Origin: Pimelobacter simplex
Lineage (GTDB): Bacteria > Actinomycetota > Actinomycetes > Propionibacteriales > Nocardioidaceae
DNA: 64,000 bases
Direction: 5' to 3'
Assembly: GCA_016803235.1 (NCBI GenBank)
Contig: JADCLI010000032.1
Coordinates: forward strand, 1-64,000
Every line of letters starts with the position of its first letter. The stretch's first letter is position 1. A program made the position numbers and the translations under genes. The notes beneath the pieces are model-generated. The model saw only the letters and a program-made list of their open reading frames with translations, ran no database searches and was not told the DNA's origin. Shown one piece after another: positions 1-8,150 of this stretch.

Positions 1-444
1 GACCTGCCCGCGACGGCGGGCGACCCGCCCCCCGCCGTCGAGGCCCTGCAGACCACGCTCGCCGCCGAGCATGCCGCCGTCTTCGTGTACGGCGTCCTCG
101 GCGGCCAGACCTCCCGGTCCGGCTCCCCCGCCCTGTACGCCGCCCTCACCTCGGCGTACACGACCCACCGGGCCCGCCGCGACGACCTGATGGCCCGCCT
201 GAGCGCCGCCGGCGCCGAGCCCGTCCCCGCCGAGCCCGGCTACGGCCTGCCCGCCGACCTCGGCACGCCCACCGCGGTCACCGACCGCGCCCGTGCGCTC
301 GAGGAGTCGGCGACGGCGACGTACGCCTACCTCGTCGCCAGCACCACCGACGAGGCCCGCGCCTGGGCGATCGATGCCCTCGTCGACGCCGCCGTGCGCG
401 GCACCGGCTTCGGCGCCCCGCCGGACCGGCTGCCCGGCCTCTGA
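1..444 (+). CDS. DUF4439 ferritin-like protein, 3' part only
   Basis: The reading frame is open from the first base to a TGA at 442-444, so the gene is cut by the window edge; 147 residues are visible. The segment AEHAAVFVYGVLGGQ followed by helical Ala/Arg-rich stretches and a late AWAIDALVDAAVRG helix fits the DUF4439 domain, a four-helix ferritin-like fold found at the C-terminus of actinobacterial (often lipo)proteins. No biochemical role is established for the family as far as I know. The N-terminus, and so any signal peptide, lies outside the window. It is the last gene before a repeat-rich non-coding stretch. The family call rests on memory of the motif, not on a search. Confidence 0.7.
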   Translation, partial: DLPATAGDPPPAVEALQTTLAAEHAAVFVYGVLGGQTSRSGSPALYAALTSAYTTHRARRDDLMARLSAAGAEPVPAEPGYGLPADLGTPTAVTDRARALEESATATYAYLVASTTDEARAWAIDALVDAAVRGTGFGAPPDRLPGL

Positions 445-446
445 GG

Positions 447-552
447 TCGTCGACTAGCCCGAGCCCCTGGGCGAGGGCGTATCGAGACGCCTGACCGAGG
501 TCTCGATACGCGCGTCGCGCCTTCGCAAACTCGGCCGCGGCGCTACTCGACC
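447..552. repeat. REP-like inverted pair, GGTCG...GAGAC family
   Basis: Two arms face each other: the left (447-488) starts GGTCG and ends GCGTATCGAGAC, the right (500-552) starts GTCTCGATACGC and ends CGCTACTCGACC. The inner 12 bases are a perfect inverted repeat (477-488 and 500-511) around an 11-base loop. The right arm, reverse complemented, resembles 36824-36880 (GGTCGAGTAGCG ... GCGAAGGCGCGTATCG). It looks like an interspersed palindromic repeat and may also end transcription of the DUF4439 gene three bases upstream. Confidence 0.7.
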
Positions 553-610
553 TTCCCGGCTGATCCTTGCCCGACCTCGTTCCTCGGTCGGGCAAGGGCC
601 GGCAAAAACG

Positions 611-683
611 CCATCGGTTCGCGACCTCCGACATCCGGGGAACTCCCGAGACGTCCCCCGAAGCCGGGGTCGCGAACCGATGG
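611..683. repeat. Perfect 16-bp inverted repeat with 41-bp spacer
   Basis: CCATCGGTTCGCGACC at 611-626 is the exact reverse complement of GGTCGCGAACCGATGG at 668-683. No second copy was seen in the window. It lies in non-coding DNA with no gene on either side for 150 bases. It could be a small terminal-inverted-repeat element, a cruciform or RNA hairpin, or paired protein sites. Confidence 0.8.
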
Positions 684-846
684 TGACCGGGGACAACGGT
701 CATCCGGCGACTGGGAGAGGTGGGGCTCACCGATCGCCGTGTGCACAATCATGCAACAGAACGGGTCCGAGGGCCCGCTGTTGCGATCCTCATAAATGTG
801 CACTGCAGAAACCTGCAGATGAGGGAACCCTCACCTGTGCGTGCGG
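684..846. other. Structured non-coding stretch, no convincing gene
   Basis: The DNA from 445 to 898 has no credible gene. Besides the listed repeats it holds short palindromes: GTGCAC at 741-746 and 798-803, a possible stem GCAACAG (753-759) with CTGTTGC (778-784), CTGCAG at 803-808 and 813-818, and TGAGGG-AA-CCCTCA at 820-833. It is somewhat more AT-rich than its surroundings. It may encode a structured RNA or be a remnant; nothing decides between these. Confidence 0.35.
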
Positions 847-879
847 CGAGGCCCGCCGAGCAGGGCTCAGCGGGCCTCG
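847..879 (-). terminator. Stem-loop terminator after the HAD gene
   Basis: CGAGGCCCGC (847-856) pairs perfectly with GCGGGCCTCG (870-879), and the loop contains a second small stem GAGC/GCTC. It begins 20 bases beyond the stop of the minus-strand HAD gene. It lacks a T run, as is common for actinobacterial terminators, and could work in both directions. Confidence 0.7.
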
Positions 880-898
880 AGCGTGGCGTTCGCGCAGG

Positions 899-1609
899 TC
901 AGCGCCAGGGCGCGAGCAGGGTCGGGATGTCCGCGAGGCGGTGCGCGACGGCGTCGGGCTCCCCCTCGGTGTGGCCGACCTGGTCGGCCGGGATGGTGCT
1001 GTGCGGGACGTGGATGGCGCGCATCCCGGCGTTCCGGGCGCCCCAGACGTCGTCGAAGAGCCGGTCGCCGACGTACACGCAGGCGGCGGGGTCGGCGACG
1101 CCGACGGCGTCCATGGCGGCGCGGAAGGCGTCGGGCGAGGGCTTCGTCCACGGCACCTCGCTCGTGTAGACGTCGCCGTCGAGGAGGTCGAGGACCCCGT
1201 CACGCTCGAAGTAGCCGCGGTGCCACGCGCGCGGCCAGATCGTGTTGGACAGCACGCCGACCTTGATCCCCTCGGCCCGCAGCCAGCGCCACAGCGGCGC
1301 CACGTCGGGATCGGTGAGCGTGTGCGGCTCCCAGAACGCGTAGTAGGCCTCGAGGAGGTCCGGGTCGTGGTCGAGCCCGGCGGCATCGAACAGGTCGCCG
1401 ATCGTGGCGCTGCGCTGGTGGTCGCGGCTGCGCCCCCAGATCACGCTGCCGGCCTCGTGGAGACGTGCGGCGTGGGCGTGGTGGTCGTCGGAGGTGTCCG
1501 CCGTGGTGAGCACGGCCTGCGCGAGCGCGAGCGACTCCGCGTGGAAGTCGATGTCGTGCCAGGCGGTCAGCGTGCCGCCCCAGTCGAAGATGACCGCGTC
1601 GACTGCCAC
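899..1609 (-). CDS. HAD-superfamily hydrolase-like protein, DWGGT variant
   Basis: The 236-residue product has the HAD core: motif I IFDWGGT with nucleophile D9, motif II SNT at 111-113, motif III Lys near 146 (TKPSP), and motif IV GDRLFDD at 171-177. The usual second aspartate of motif I (DxD) is Gly11. Phosphatases use that residue as acid/base, so a simple phosphatase role is doubtful; phosphonoacetaldehyde hydrolase, also a HAD protein, carries DWAGT here. The cap domain (about 15-90) is helical. The GTG at 1609, six bases after the proS stop, was chosen because the conserved VDAVIFDWGG begins there. It is probably cotranscribed with proS and ends before a strong stem-loop. Substrate unknown. 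Confidence 0.75.
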   Translation of the reverse strand: MAVDAVIFDWGGTLTAWHDIDFHAESLALAQAVLTTADTSDDHHAHAARLHEAGSVIWGRSRDHQRSATIGDLFDAAGLDHDPDLLEAYYAFWEPHTLTDPDVAPLWRWLRAEGIKVGVLSNTIWPRAWHRGYFERDGVLDLLDGDVYTSEVPWTKPSPDAFRAAMDAVGVADPAACVYVGDRLFDDVWGARNAGMRAIHVPHSTIPADQVGHTEGEPDAVAHRLADIPTLLAPWR

Positions 1610-1614
1610 CGCGA

Positions 1615-3387
1615 TCAGCCCCGGACGATCGCGGTGAGCGCGGCGACGGCGTCGCCGAGGGGGACCTCCTGGCGCTCGCCGGTACGACGGTCCTTGACCT
1701 CGATCACCCGGTTGTCGGGGTCGGCCACGCCGCGACCGACCGTGACGATGGTCGGCACGCCGATGAGCTCGGCGTCCTTGAACTTCACGCCGGGGCTGAT
1801 CTTGCCCGCGCGGTCGTCGTAGATCACGTCGAGGCCGGCAGCGGTGAGCCCGGCGACGAGCTCCTCGGCTGCGGCGAACACGGCCTCCTCCTTGCCGGCC
1901 GCGACGACGTGGACGTCGGCCGGGGCGACGTGCCGCGGCCAGCACAGGCCGATCTCGTCGAGGGTGTCCTCGGCGATGGCCGCGACCGCGCGGGTGACGC
2001 CGATGCCGTAGGAGCCCATCGTGACCGTGACCAGCTTGCCGTTCTCGTCGAGCACCTTGAGCTCGAGCGCCTCGGCGTACTTGCGGCCGAGCTGGAAGAC
2101 GTGGCCCATCTCGATGCCGCGCGCGGTCTCCAGGATCCCGTCGGCGCAGTTGGGGCAGGCGTCGCCGTCGCGGACCTCGGCGGCCTCGATGGTGCCGTCC
2201 GCGGTGAAGTCACGGCCCGCGACCATGTCGATCACGTGGGAGCCGTGGACGTCGGCGCCGGTCACCCAGCGGGTGCCCTCGGCGACGCGGGGGTCGAGCA
2301 GGAAGCGGATGCCGGACTTGCTCTCCTCGCCGAGCACGCCGGGTCCGATGTAGCCCTTGACCAGCGCGGGGTGCCTGGCGAGCTCGGCCTCGTCCATGGG
2401 CGCGACCTCGATCGGCTCGAGCTGGCCCTCGAGCCGCTTCTGGTCGACCTCGCGGTCGCCGGGCAGACCGATGGCCAGCGGCTCGCGGGTGCCGTCGGGG
2501 TGCTTGAGCATGACGAGCACGTTCTTGAGCGTGTCGCCCGCCACCCAGGGCCGGTCGTCGCGCGGGAAGGCCGCGTTGAGGTGCGCGACCAGCGAGTCGA
2601 TGGTCGGGGTGTCGGGGGTCGCCTCCGCGTGGGCGGGCGGCGTGGCGTCGTACGACACGGGCGCGGGCGGGCGGACCTGGACGGCCTCGACGTTGGCGGC
2701 GTAGTCGCACGCGGTGCAGCGGACGTAGGTGTCCTCGCCGACCTCCGCCTTGGCGAGGAACTCCTCCGACTTCGAGCCGCCCATCGCGCCGGCAGTCGCC
2801 CTGACGATGGCGTAGTCGAAGCCGAGCCGGTCGAAGATCCGGACGTAGGCGTCGCGGTGGTTCTGGTACGACGCCTCGAGGCCTGCGTCGCTGACGTCGA
2901 AGGAGTAGGAGTCCTTCATCGTGAACTCGCGCCCGCGCAGCAGGCCCGCACGGGGCCGCGCCTCGTCGCGGTACTTGGTCTGGATCTGGTACAGGCTCAG
3001 CGGCAGGTCCTTGTAGGAGCTGTACATGTCCTTGACGAGGAGGGTGAACATCTCCTCGTGCGTGGGGCCGAGCAGGTAGTCGGCGTCCTTGCGGTCCTTG
3101 AGCCGGAAGATGCCATCGCCGTACTCGGTCCAGCGGTTGGTCGCCTCGTAGGGCTCGCGCGGGAGCAGCGCGGGGAAGGAGACCTCCTGGGCACCGATGG
3201 CGTTCATCTCGTCACGGATGATGCCCTCGATCTTGCGCAGCACGGCGAGGCCGAGCGGGAGCCAGGTGTAGATGCCCGGGGCGGCGCGGCGGATGTAGCC
3301 GGCCCGCACGAGCAGCCGGTGGCTCGGGACCTCGGCGTCGGAGGGGTCCTCCCGCAGGGTCCGCACGAACAGGGTCGACATCCGCAT
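1615..3387 (-). CDS. proS: Prolyl-tRNA synthetase
   Basis: Charges tRNA-Pro with proline in the cytoplasm. The 590-residue product has the bacterial-type (long) layout: class II catalytic core from [22 protein letters not shown], motif 2 around [21 protein letters not shown], an inserted YbaK-like editing domain between motifs 2 and 3, motif 3 near [17 protein letters not shown], and a C-terminal anticodon-binding domain. The length fits the family. The start is uncertain: GTG at 3393, ATG at 3387 and ATG at 3381 are in frame and none has a clear ribosome site; 3387 (MRMSTLF) is chosen by similarity to actinobacterial homologues. The HAD gene follows after 5 bases. No T-box leader is present in the short upstream gap. 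Confidence 0.95.
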   Translation of the reverse strand: MRMSTLFVRTLREDPSDAEVPSHRLLVRAGYIRRAAPGIYTWLPLGLAVLRKIEGIIRDEMNAIGAQEVSFPALLPREPYEATNRWTEYGDGIFRLKDRKDADYLLGPTHEEMFTLLVKDMYSSYKDLPLSLYQIQTKYRDEARPRAGLLRGREFTMKDSYSFDVSDAGLEASYQNHRDAYVRIFDRLGFDYAIVRATAGAMGGSKSEEFLAKAEVGEDTYVRCTACDYAANVEAVQVRPPAPVSYDATPPAHAEATPDTPTIDSLVAHLNAAFPRDDRPWVAGDTLKNVLVMLKHPDGTREPLAIGLPGDREVDQKRLEGQLEPIEVAPMDEAELARHPALVKGYIGPGVLGEESKSGIRFLLDPRVAEGTRWVTGADVHGSHVIDMVAGRDFTADGTIEAAEVRDGDACPNCADGILETARGIEMGHVFQLGRKYAEALELKVLDENGKLVTVTMGSYGIGVTRAVAAIAEDTLDEIGLCWPRHVAPADVHVVAAGKEEAVFAAAEELVAGLTAAGLDVIYDDRAGKISPGVKFKDAELIGVPTIVTVGRGVADPDNRVIEVKDRRTGERQEVPLGDAVAALTAIVRG

Positions 3388-3450
3388 CAGCACGGGCCGA
3401 AGCCTACGGCCGGGTCCCGCGGCGCCGCGAACCAGTAAGCGGTTGCGTGC

Positions 3451-3816
3451 TCAGGCGACGCGGGCGGCCTTCAGCATCCCGCGGATCATCGGCACCTGGA
3501 GCGGGAGCCGGGCGAGCGTGCCGGCCTTGAGCGCGGTGCTGTCGCCGCGCTGCGCGTCCAGCGCCATCTTCACGTTGCCGGGGAAGACGCCGACCAGCAG
3601 TGCCGCGCTGGCGTACGCCGCCACGCGTCGGGTGCGCGGGTGCAGCATCCCGGCGGCGCAGGCCAGCTCGGCCACCCCGCTCCAGACCACGACCTGCCGG
3701 GGAGAGGGCAGCTGGTCGGGAACCATCGGCTCGAAGACCCGGGGGCGGACGAGGTGCACGACGCCGCTGGCGACGAAGGCTCCGGTGACGGCCTTGGCCG
3801 TGAAGGGGACGGACAT
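3451..3816 (-). CDS. DoxX-like small membrane protein
   Basis: A 121-residue protein with about four hydrophobic segments (near 8-22, 45-60, 67-82 and possibly the C-terminal part). The order FVASGVVHLVRPRVFEPMVP, VVVWSGVAELACAAGM, and AYASAALLVGVFPGNVKMALD fits the DoxX/DoxD-like family of inner-membrane proteins, whose function is mostly unclear. The ATG at 3816 lies 13 bases after the stop of the FAD oxidoreductase, so the two are very likely one transcript, probably under the divergent TetR regulator. No catalytic residues can be pointed to. Confidence 0.7.
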   Translation of the reverse strand: MSVPFTAKAVTGAFVASGVVHLVRPRVFEPMVPDQLPSPRQVVVWSGVAELACAAGMLHPRTRRVAAYASAALLVGVFPGNVKMALDAQRGDSTALKAGTLARLPLQVPMIRGMLKAARVA

Positions 3817-3829
3817 GTGCCCCACTGTG

Positions 3830-5578
3830 TCAGCCCACGTCGAGGACGTTGCGCCGGCCGAGCCTGTGGAGCAGCTTGTCGGCCTGCTTGAGCAGTGCGA
3901 ACTCGGGCGGGTCGTACAGCGTGAACGTCCTCGCCCGGGGCGCCGACGAGCCCGCCTCGTCGAGGAGCGCGTTGACGGCGTGCCGGGCGGACTCGTTGGC
4001 ACCCTCCATGGTGGCCAGGTCGATGTCGGTCTGCACGAAGTCGCCGCTCATCAGCAGGTTCGGGATCCGGGTGCGCGCGGTCGGCCGGCTGGACCAGGAG
4101 TCGACCGTGTTGACCAGCAGCGGGGTCTCGTTGGTGTTGCGGCCGGCGGTCGCGTCCCACTGCACGCCGGGGTCGAGGAACCAGGAGTGGATGATCCCCT
4201 CGGGCAGCAGGTCGCCGGCGGTGTGATGGTCCCGGACCTGGGCGAGCACCTCGTCGGCGATCTCCTGGCGGGTGCACTCCTTGGCGGGCTTGCCGTGCAG
4301 GATGCCGGGCGCGTCCCAGTTGGAGATGTCGACGGAGAGGATGTCGACGACCTCGCCGTTGCCGTAGTCGCGGGCGATGACCCGGCCCGACCAGAACTGG
4401 CCCTGGGTCAGCGCGGTGAGCGCCCACGGCGAGTCGATGAAGGTGACGTGGCCCTTGGTGATGTCGACCGGCGCGCGCAGGAAGAACTGGATGCCGACCA
4501 TCCAGTCGGTCCGCAGCTCGGAGAGTCGCCGCAGGCCGGGGTCGAGGGCCAGCACGTCGGGGGTCAGGGTGGGCACCACCCGCTCGACGGGCATCGCGCT
4601 GACGAACCAGTCGGCCTCGACGCGGCTCGTCGTACCGACGACGTCGGCGAGGACCGCCGCGGTGACCCGGCCGCCCGCGGTCTCGTAGCGAACCAGGCCC
4701 TGACCGGCCACGAAGCGCACCCCGCGCCCTCGCAAGTAGGTCAGCCACGGGTCGATCCAGGCCTCGTTGGTCGGCAGGTCGAGAACCCGGTCGAGCGCGC
4801 CGTCGTTGCCGCGGCCCATCAGGTTGTAGACGAAGGCCTCGCCCATGGTGCCGATGGTGCGGGTGCTGGCGATGGTCTCCTTGGCGGCGACCAGGTTGCG
4901 GGTCAGCCCGGCAGCGAGGATCTGCTGGTACGGCTTCGACCGGGTCTCGGCCCCGACGAAGTCCCACCAGCTGACCTTCTCCCACTGCCCCAGGCGGCGC
5001 TCGTCGCAGCTGGTGAGGAACACCAGCAACCGCTCCACGAAGTAGGTGAGCTCGTGCGGCGGAACGGCGTGCCCGCCGAGGGTGTCGCGCAGGAAGCGTC
5101 GCAGGCCGTCGACGGTGAGCACCTGCTGCGGGTCCGGCCCGATGCCGAACACGAAGGCGTCGGCGTGGTCGCCCGAGCGCAGGAACTTGCCCCCGGTCGC
5201 CGCGACCAGGTGGTCGCCGACGGTCCCGTTGCCGAACGGGATGCGCCGCATCGTCTCCGGGACGTGGTGGTAGAACCCGGGGAAGAAGCGGAAGCCGTGC
5301 TCGCCGGGGAGGTCGGCCCGGCCGCCCGCTCCGGTGCCGGCCACCGGGATGCTGCGGGCCTTGCCACCCCAGGCCGCGGGCTCGAAGACGGTCACCTCGA
5401 AGCCGCGGTCCACGAGCTCGTGGGCGGCGGTCAGGCCCGCCATGCCACCGCCGAGCACGGCCACCCGCCTGCCGGGCGTGGCCGCGAAGGCGGGCGCCAG
5501 CCCGGTGCCGGCCAGGACCGCGCCGGCGCCGACGGCACCCGCGGACGTGAGCAAGGTACGGCGGTCCAGCTGCGCCAT
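3830..5578 (-). CDS. Tat-exported FAD-dependent oxidoreductase, phytoene-desaturase-like
   Basis: The 582-residue product starts MAQLDRRTLLTSAG, a twin-arginine signal (R6-R7) followed by a hydrophobic Ala/Gly stretch and AFAA, so it is probably exported folded with FAD. A Rossmann FAD motif VAVLGGGMAGLTAAHE sits at about 38-53, and the GEHGFRFFPGFYHH segment is typical of the amine oxidase / phytoene desaturase / hydroxysqualene dehydroxylase superfamily. The C-terminal MSGDFVQTDIDLATMEGANESAR is the family's second FAD-contacting region. The substrate cannot be told from sequence; a carotenoid, triterpenoid or other lipid-like molecule is inference. It is divergent from a TetR gene with a palindrome 24 bases from the start codon and is followed by a DoxX-like gene. 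Confidence 0.75.
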   Translation of the reverse strand: MAQLDRRTLLTSAGAVGAGAVLAGTGLAPAFAATPGRRVAVLGGGMAGLTAAHELVDRGFEVTVFEPAAWGGKARSIPVAGTGAGGRADLPGEHGFRFFPGFYHHVPETMRRIPFGNGTVGDHLVAATGGKFLRSGDHADAFVFGIGPDPQQVLTVDGLRRFLRDTLGGHAVPPHELTYFVERLLVFLTSCDERRLGQWEKVSWWDFVGAETRSKPYQQILAAGLTRNLVAAKETIASTRTIGTMGEAFVYNLMGRGNDGALDRVLDLPTNEAWIDPWLTYLRGRGVRFVAGQGLVRYETAGGRVTAAVLADVVGTTSRVEADWFVSAMPVERVVPTLTPDVLALDPGLRRLSELRTDWMVGIQFFLRAPVDITKGHVTFIDSPWALTALTQGQFWSGRVIARDYGNGEVVDILSVDISNWDAPGILHGKPAKECTRQEIADEVLAQVRDHHTAGDLLPEGIIHSWFLDPGVQWDATAGRNTNETPLLVNTVDSWSSRPTARTRIPNLLMSGDFVQTDIDLATMEGANESARHAVNALLDEAGSSAPRARTFTLYDPPEFALLKQADKLLHRLGRRNVLDVG

Positions 5579-5601
5579 CGGCGATCACCCCATGATCTAC
5601 T

Positions 5602-5619
5602 ACCGACACTGGTGTCGGT
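5602..5619. promoter_or_regulatory. Palindromic operator 1 for the TetR/FAD divergon
   Basis: ACCGACAC-TG-GTGTCGGT is a perfect 8-2-8 palindrome in the divergent gap, 24 bases from the start of the FAD oxidoreductase. Its core CCGACA...TGTCGG recurs at 5680-5695. Size and symmetry fit a TetR-family operator; the link to the adjacent regulator is inference. Confidence 0.7.
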
Positions 5620-5679
5620 TTTCGTTGCCAGCGAGTATCGTGACCATGACCGCACCGGTCAAGAGAGTGCCAGCGACAA

Positions 5680-5695
5680 CCGACACATCTGTCGG
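5680..5695. promoter_or_regulatory. Palindromic operator 2 for the TetR/FAD divergon
   Basis: CCGACACATCTGTCGG has arms CCGACA/TGTCGG and matches operator 1 at 12 of 16 positions. It lies 30 bases before the chosen tetR start and is followed at 5700-5711 by a further half-size palindrome TGTCG-TG-CGACA. Position suggests autoregulation of the TetR gene. Confidence 0.6.
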
Positions 5696-5724
5696 CGAAT
5701 GTCGTGCGACAGCGAGGGGGCGTC

Positions 5725-6378
5725 GTGACCACCACCGAGACGGTCCGTCGCCGGCTCAGCGCGCCCGCCCGCCGCGAGCGGATCGAGGCCGCCGCGGTCG
5801 AGGTCTTCGCCGCCCGCGGGTACGACGCCGCGTCGGTCGCCGAGGTCGCCGGCGCTGCCGGTGTCACCAGGACCGTGCTGTACGACCACTTCCGCTCCAA
5901 GCGCGAGCTCTACCTGCACGTCCTGGACACCCAGAACGCCGCGATGCTGGCCGAGGTCGGCGCGGGGATCACCGGCGCCGGCGCGGGACGGGACCGGATG
6001 CGCGCCACCGTCGCGGCGTACCTCTCCTTCGCGCGGCAGCGACCCGCAGCGCGCAGGATCCTGGTCGACCCGATCCCCACCGGTGACGCGGAGCTGGACC
6101 GGGCGGCGCGGACCTACCGCACCGCCCGCACCCAGGCGGTGGCGACGATGCTCGGCCCGGACCTCGCCCGGGCCGGGCTCCCCCACGGCTCGACCGCGGC
6201 CGAGGTGGTCGTCGAGCTGCTCATCACCGGTGTCGACGGCGTCGCGCGCTGGTGGCAGGACCACCCGGCCACCACGCTCGACGAGGTGACCGAGGTCGCC
6301 ACCCGACTCCTGTGGAGCGGCCTGCCGCACCTCGGCGAGGTCAGAACATCACGGTCGCGAAGCGTGCCGTCTCGCTGA
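5725..6378 (+). CDS. TetR/AcrR-family transcriptional regulator
   Basis: A 217-residue one-component repressor. The N-terminal helix-turn-helix runs from RRERIEAAAVEVFAARGYDAASVAEVAGAAGVTRTVLYDHF, the family's best conserved part; the C-terminal helical region (about 70-200) would bind an unknown ligand and dimerise. GTG at 5725 is preferred because GAGGGGG lies 5-11 bases before it; GTG at 5704 is in frame but has no ribosome site and would sit inside an operator. It is divergent from the FAD oxidoreductase/DoxX pair, with matching palindromes in the gap, so it probably controls both itself and that pair. Its 3' end overlaps the convergent GNAT gene by 38 bases. Confidence 0.85.
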   Translation: MTTTETVRRRLSAPARRERIEAAAVEVFAARGYDAASVAEVAGAAGVTRTVLYDHFRSKRELYLHVLDTQNAAMLAEVGAGITGAGAGRDRMRATVAAYLSFARQRPAARRILVDPIPTGDAELDRAARTYRTARTQAVATMLGPDLARAGLPHGSTAAEVVVELLITGVDGVARWWQDHPATTLDEVTEVATRLLWSGLPHLGEVRTSRSRSVPSR

Positions 6379-7186
6379 ACCCGACCCGCTCGTAGGCCTT
6401 GCGGGCCGGGTGGTTCCAGTCGTTGACGTAGAGCGACACGGTGGGCGCGATCCGGGCCCGCACGTGCCGCACGACCGCGGCCATCCCGGCGGTCGCCAGT
6501 CCCTCACCACGCCGGTGCGGCGGCACCCAGACGCCCTGGACCTGTGCGGCGTCGGGGGTCGCGCAGGCCACCTCCGCCTTGAACACGAGCTCGTCGCCGT
6601 CGTACCGGACGAACGACCAGGCCCGGCTGACCAGCTGCGCCACCCGGGCACGGTAGAGGTCGCCTCCCCCGCCGAGCTCCGGCGAGACGCCGACCTCCTC
6701 GGTGTACATCGCCACGCACGCCGGGTAGAGCGTCGCGATGTCCTCGGGCGTGCCGTGCCGGACGCCGTGGTCGGGCGTCACCAACGGGTCGGTGTCGATG
6801 ACGAGGTGGCGCTGGTCCCAGCGGACGTCGCGCGGCCGGCCCCACTCCGGACCGACCTGGCCCCAGAACGCGCGGACCGCGTCCTGCGGGCCGACGATCG
6901 TGGAGGCGGTACGCCGCCGGGCCAAGGCGCGGCCGGCGAACACCTCCGCGTCCTCGGGCGTCGCCTGCACCGGCACCAGGTTGGCGGCGACGTGGCAGGC
7001 GGCGACCAGGTGACCACCGTCGAAGCGGCCCCACATCTCCCCGCCGAGCCAGCGCGGCTCCAGGTTGGTGGTGTGGGCGCGGTGGATCGCGAACACGTTG
7101 ACGACCGGGTCGCGACCCGCGAGGGCCACGAACGCGGGGAGGTCGGCCTGCGCGAGGACGCGCACGCCGTGCCGGGTGGTCAACAC
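6341..7186 (-). CDS. GNAT N-acetyltransferase with N-terminal DUF4081-like domain
   Basis: The 281-residue product has an N-terminal region (about 1-130, from VLAQADLPAFVALAGRDPVVNVF) resembling DUF4081 and a C-terminal GNAT fold. The acetyl-CoA loop is visible as PPHRRGEGLATAG near 225-240, followed by SLYVNDWNHPARKAYERVGF, typical of GNAT beta-5/alpha-4. The acceptor is unknown. The start is a GTG at 7186 (VLTTRHG), since the ATG five bases upstream leads to an immediate stop. It is convergent with and overlaps the TetR gene, so antisense interference between the two transcripts is possible. Confidence 0.8.
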   Translation of the reverse strand: MLTTRHGVRVLAQADLPAFVALAGRDPVVNVFAIHRAHTTNLEPRWLGGEMWGRFDGGHLVAACHVAANLVPVQATPEDAEVFAGRALARRRTASTIVGPQDAVRAFWGQVGPEWGRPRDVRWDQRHLVIDTDPLVTPDHGVRHGTPEDIATLYPACVAMYTEEVGVSPELGGGGDLYRARVAQLVSRAWSFVRYDGDELVFKAEVACATPDAAQVQGVWVPPHRRGEGLATAGMAAVVRHVRARIAPTVSLYVNDWNHPARKAYERVGFSETARFATVMF

Positions 7187-7256
7187 GCCATGAGCCTAGA
7201 GCCTTTCCGGAGGCCCTCGCAGGAGGGACACTGAGCAGGACTCCCGGAGGTGCGCG

Positions 7257-8150
7257 GTGACGGTGCGGCACGTGACGGACGGCGGTCTGGAGACCGACCT
7301 GATCTTCCTGCGCGGCTTCGACCTCCCGGAGTTCGCGTCCTTCCCGCTGCTCGACGACGAGGGCGGCCGCGCGGCCCTGCGCGACTACTACCTGGCCTAT
7401 GCCGGCATCGCGGTGCGCGCCGGGGCCCCGCTGCTCCTGGAGACCCCGACCTGGCGGGCGAACCCGGACCACGCCGCCGTGCTCGGGTACGACGCCGCGG
7501 CGCTCGACCGGGTCAATCGAGGGTCCGTCGACTTCCTCGCCGGCATCGCCGCCGAGCGCGCCGACGAGCTCGTCGGCTGGGAGGTCGGCGGCATGCTCGG
7601 CCCGCGCGGCGACGGATACGCGAGCGAGGGGCCGGTGGACCCGGACGAGGCCGCGGAGTACCACCGGCCGCAGCTGGCCTCCTTCGCCGCGGCGGGTGCG
7701 TCCCGTGCGACCGTGCTGACGCTCACCGAGGTGGGCGAGGCGATCGGGGTCAGCCGGGCGTCGGCCGACGTGGGCCTGCGGGTGGGCATCGGGTTCACCG
7801 TGGAGACCGACGGCCGGCTGCCCGACGGCACGACCCTCGCCGAAGCGGTCGCGGCCGTCGACGCGGCGGCGCCGCCGGCGTACTTCCTGGTGAACTGCGC
7901 CCACCCGAGCCACGTGCTGCGCGGGCTGGAGCCCGGCGTCTGGCGCGACCGGATCGGCGGTCTGCGGGTCAACGCCTCGACGATGAGCCACGCCGAGCTC
8001 GACGAGTCGGAGACGCTCGACGACGGCGACCCCGAGCAGCTGGCGCTCGACCAGCAGCCGCTGATCGGGGCCTTCTCCCACCTGCAGGTGCTCGGCGGGT
8101 GCTGCGGCACCGACGCGCGGCACGTGGCCGCGATGTGGGGCGTCAGCTGA
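7257..8150 (+). CDS. mmuM: Homocysteine S-methyltransferase family protein
   Basis: Predicted to move a methyl group from S-methylmethionine or S-adenosylmethionine to homocysteine, giving methionine. The 297-residue barrel has the three zinc cysteines of the family: C214 in LVNCAHP, and C282-C283 in GGCCGT near the C-terminus. The opening [12 protein letters not shown] is the usual N-terminal motif. GTG at 7257 follows a strong CGGAGG ribosome site. The last 8 bases overlap the convergent ispG end. The family also contains selenohomocysteine and other thiol methyltransferases, so the exact donor is not settled; the gene symbol is given on family grounds. Confidence 0.85.
   Translation: MTVRHVTDGGLETDLIFLRGFDLPEFASFPLLDDEGGRAALRDYYLAYAGIAVRAGAPLLLETPTWRANPDHAAVLGYDAAALDRVNRGSVDFLAGIAAERADELVGWEVGGMLGPRGDGYASEGPVDPDEAAEYHRPQLASFAAAGASRATVLTLTEVGEAIGVSRASADVGLRVGIGFTVETDGRLPDGTTLAEAVAAVDAAAPPAYFLVNCAHPSHVLRGLEPGVWRDRIGGLRVNASTMSHAELDESETLDDGDPEQLALDQQPLIGAFSHLQVLGGCCGTDARHVAAMWGVS

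Noticed and set aside
445..898. Several frames of 70-150 codons in the non-coding stretch
   Set aside because: They run across inverted repeats, have no ribosome site, show no family resemblance and use codons unlike the neighbours.
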